Below, piece after piece: positions 62,370-64,000 of a DNA stretch of 64,000 nucleotides. Source of the stretch: Populus alba (lineage: Eukaryota > Streptophyta > Magnoliopsida > Malpighiales > Salicaceae). Location of the stretch: the NCBI RefSeq assembly GCF_005239225.2, contig NC_133302.1, positions 12,867,991-12,931,990 on the forward strand. The letters run 5' to 3'. The translations under genes and the position numbers were made by a program. The notes under the pieces were generated by a model. It did not search any database. It was not told the origin of the DNA and was given only the letters and a program-made list of their open reading frames with translations. Every line of letters begins with the position of its first letter. Position 1 is the stretch's first letter.

Positions 62370-63240
62370 AGGAGGAAGAAATTAATGAGAACTTTGAGAT
62401 GAAAGATTAATGTAAGGATTAAACAATGATAAAAAACAAATGTTAAGGTTAGACGATCCACCAATGGTATTTCAAACAAGTATAGTATAAACTCTTATTA
62501 TTCAACTGGAAACCACACATAAAGGAGGTTCCAATAGCTCATTATAAATTATTAACATGATCATATTAATTATCTTAATTACATAACACCAAACTTTTAA
62601 ATATTGTCAGGAATTCATGATATTAACTGATGTTAACAACAAATCAAGTTCCTTTCATAACTCAGGTGTAGGTAATACCATATTGTTGGGCTATGAGAGT
62701 GCCAAACATTTGTTGTACCAAGTGTTATACAATACAAATCTAGATTAACCATTTAACAAGCAAGGTATTAAGAATTAGTAAGATAAAAAGATAAGACATG
62801 TTAATATTAAACATTAAGATCCATGTTGATTTTACACTATATTTATTCTTACACCATTAGTGTAATCTTTTTACCTTGACATAATAAACTTAGCTAAACA
62901 TAATGAAGAAGAGAAACATAAATAAAAAAACAAAGAACATAAAGAAAATACAAGTTAACTAAGTAAAGGAAAGGAAATGAAAAGCATAAACAAGATATTA
63001 ATGAAAGCAAAACTTAAAATTTACAAAAAAATATAAAGAGAGAAATAAAGAGCATGAGCTTGATCTGAACAACCAAGCCAACAAATACATGGCAAATGCC
63101 TCCTTTTATAGGCCAAAATTCAAAATTATTGATTTGATGACTAATTGTTGAGTGGGTGGCCAACTTTTGACTTGGTGATTTCTTTATCTTCTCGTATGAA
63201 TAAAAAAAAAATGCTACCATCCGAACTGGGTCCACTGGAA

Positions 63241-63545
63241 AACATGAAAGTTGTAGGCAATTGACTCAGCTTTCCAGGAAAAAAAAAGTAGAGGTCATTT
63301 GGACTTCTAGAACTCCATATATGGGCCAAACACTGAACAGTGTTCGGGCTGCAGGACAGATTCGGACTTCTCCGTTGTTGCTATAATTTGGACTTGAAAA
63401 CGGCCTTCTTAGATCTTGACGAAAACATGAAAGTTGTAGGCCTATGTCTTACTAAATCGGTGTAAACATTTGAGATCATTTAGACATCTAGAACTCGAGA
63501 TATGATCCAATTACCAAACAATGTTCTAGTTTGGGCTACACCAAC
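63241..63545. repeat. Diverged tandem repeat of about 183 bp
   Basis: AACATGAAAGTTGTAGGC occurs at 63241 and 63424. Each is followed by a TCTAGAACTC(C/G)A(T/G)ATATG block and a CAGTGTTC/CAATGTTC...GGGCT block. This is a tandem pair within the retrotransposon-like region. Confidence 0.75.
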
Positions 63546-64000
63546 ATCTCTTTTCTAAGTTTGGCCCTCTCTTTGTCCTTTCAATTTCCATACTTGAACT
63601 CATCAATCAATCTTTTGATTTATGTGATAGGCCTGCATTTAAGATGAACATTTACTATATATTAAGGCATTTTATAGTATTAGACTTGTTATTATAAAAC
63701 ATGCTTTAGTTAAGGAGTTATTGATACTTTAAGTGCAAAATGATGATATAAAACCTTGATAAATATGCACTTTTAAGTACTAATCGCACCCCCCAACCAA
63801 CTTATTACTAGTCCCTAGTAATCAAAGCATTAAAATAGAAAAATAATTTGCAAATTCCATAAAGCAAGGCATTCATCATTCAACTTCCATTAATCTATCC
63901 AGATAAACAAACTCTCATTAAATTTATATTCCTGCTTCATATATCTTAAACAAGATATTAATAAACCTTCTTTTTATGTGCTCAATGTATGAAAACATAG

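Larger units (their letters stand above)
61985..64000. repeat. Probable retrotransposon-derived repeat region (LARD-like), reaches right edge
   Basis: Words such as GATGTCCAAGTACAATGACA, GGGGTCAAACCACAGAGAGG and GCACCCCCCAACCAACTTAT resemble recurrent non-coding parts of large plant LTR elements as I remember them. No protein domain, LTR pair or primer site was identified, so class and borders are uncertain. Confidence 0.35.

Noticed and set aside
62207..62479. Poly-leucine protein
   Set aside because: It is the reverse translation of an (AAT)n microsatellite.

Overview
The window looks like nuclear DNA of a woody eudicot. Introns have GT-AG borders, intergenic DNA is very AT-rich, and the gene and repeat families (plant TOM1-like, two-exon-plus TIR-NBS-LRR remnant, Ptta/TNPD CACTA transposon, hAT elements rich in GGTTCGGTCCGG) fit a poplar-like (Salicaceae) genome. 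The genus is inferred from overall resemblance and was not tested by any search.

Only two apparently intact host genes are visible. On the minus strand, 4024-5354 carries the N-terminal VHS part of a TOM1-like ESCRT adaptor, with a 5'UTR intron; its later GAT-domain exons are not found in the 4 kb to the left edge. On the plus strand, 13469-19026 is a complete seven-exon gene for a membrane-anchored type-2 peptidyl-tRNA hydrolase (185 aa by my splice model), with a hAT element in its second coding intron.

The rest is mobile, repeated or decayed DNA. Between the two genes lie a hAT element with a perfect 8-bp target duplication, a fold-back element split by a second transposon, and a 2.1-kb solo LTR with 5-bp duplications. 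About 9 kb of AT-rich DNA without genes follows the hydrolase, including a recent 236-bp duplication. A structurally complete 9.1-kb CACTA (En/Spm-type) transposon occupies 28802-37917. It has CACTA termini, a 3-bp target duplication, a TNPD-like transposase and a Ptta/TNPA-like second gene, and three arrays of the ACCGACGGA motif, one of them internal between the two genes. Both of its genes are broken, mainly by apparent CAG-to-TAG changes. Another hAT-like element (38096-38986), diverged repeats and a Copia reverse-transcriptase fragment come next.

From 43318 to 50517 a roughly 2.9-kb unit is present twice in tandem and a third time in part; the third copy runs into a gap of exactly 500 N, so the local copy number is unresolved. 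Beyond the gap are two gene relics: a 5'-truncated, frameshifted TIR-NBS-LRR resistance-gene relic (51418-53761, plus) and a heavily decayed multi-exon rhodanese-like gene (54405-60450, minus). The right edge holds a Harbinger-type MITE and a retrotransposon-like repeat region with long AAT microsatellites.

No clearly new biological system is seen. The most distinctive structure is the modular CACTA element, with a motif array placed before each of its genes, and its pattern of decay.
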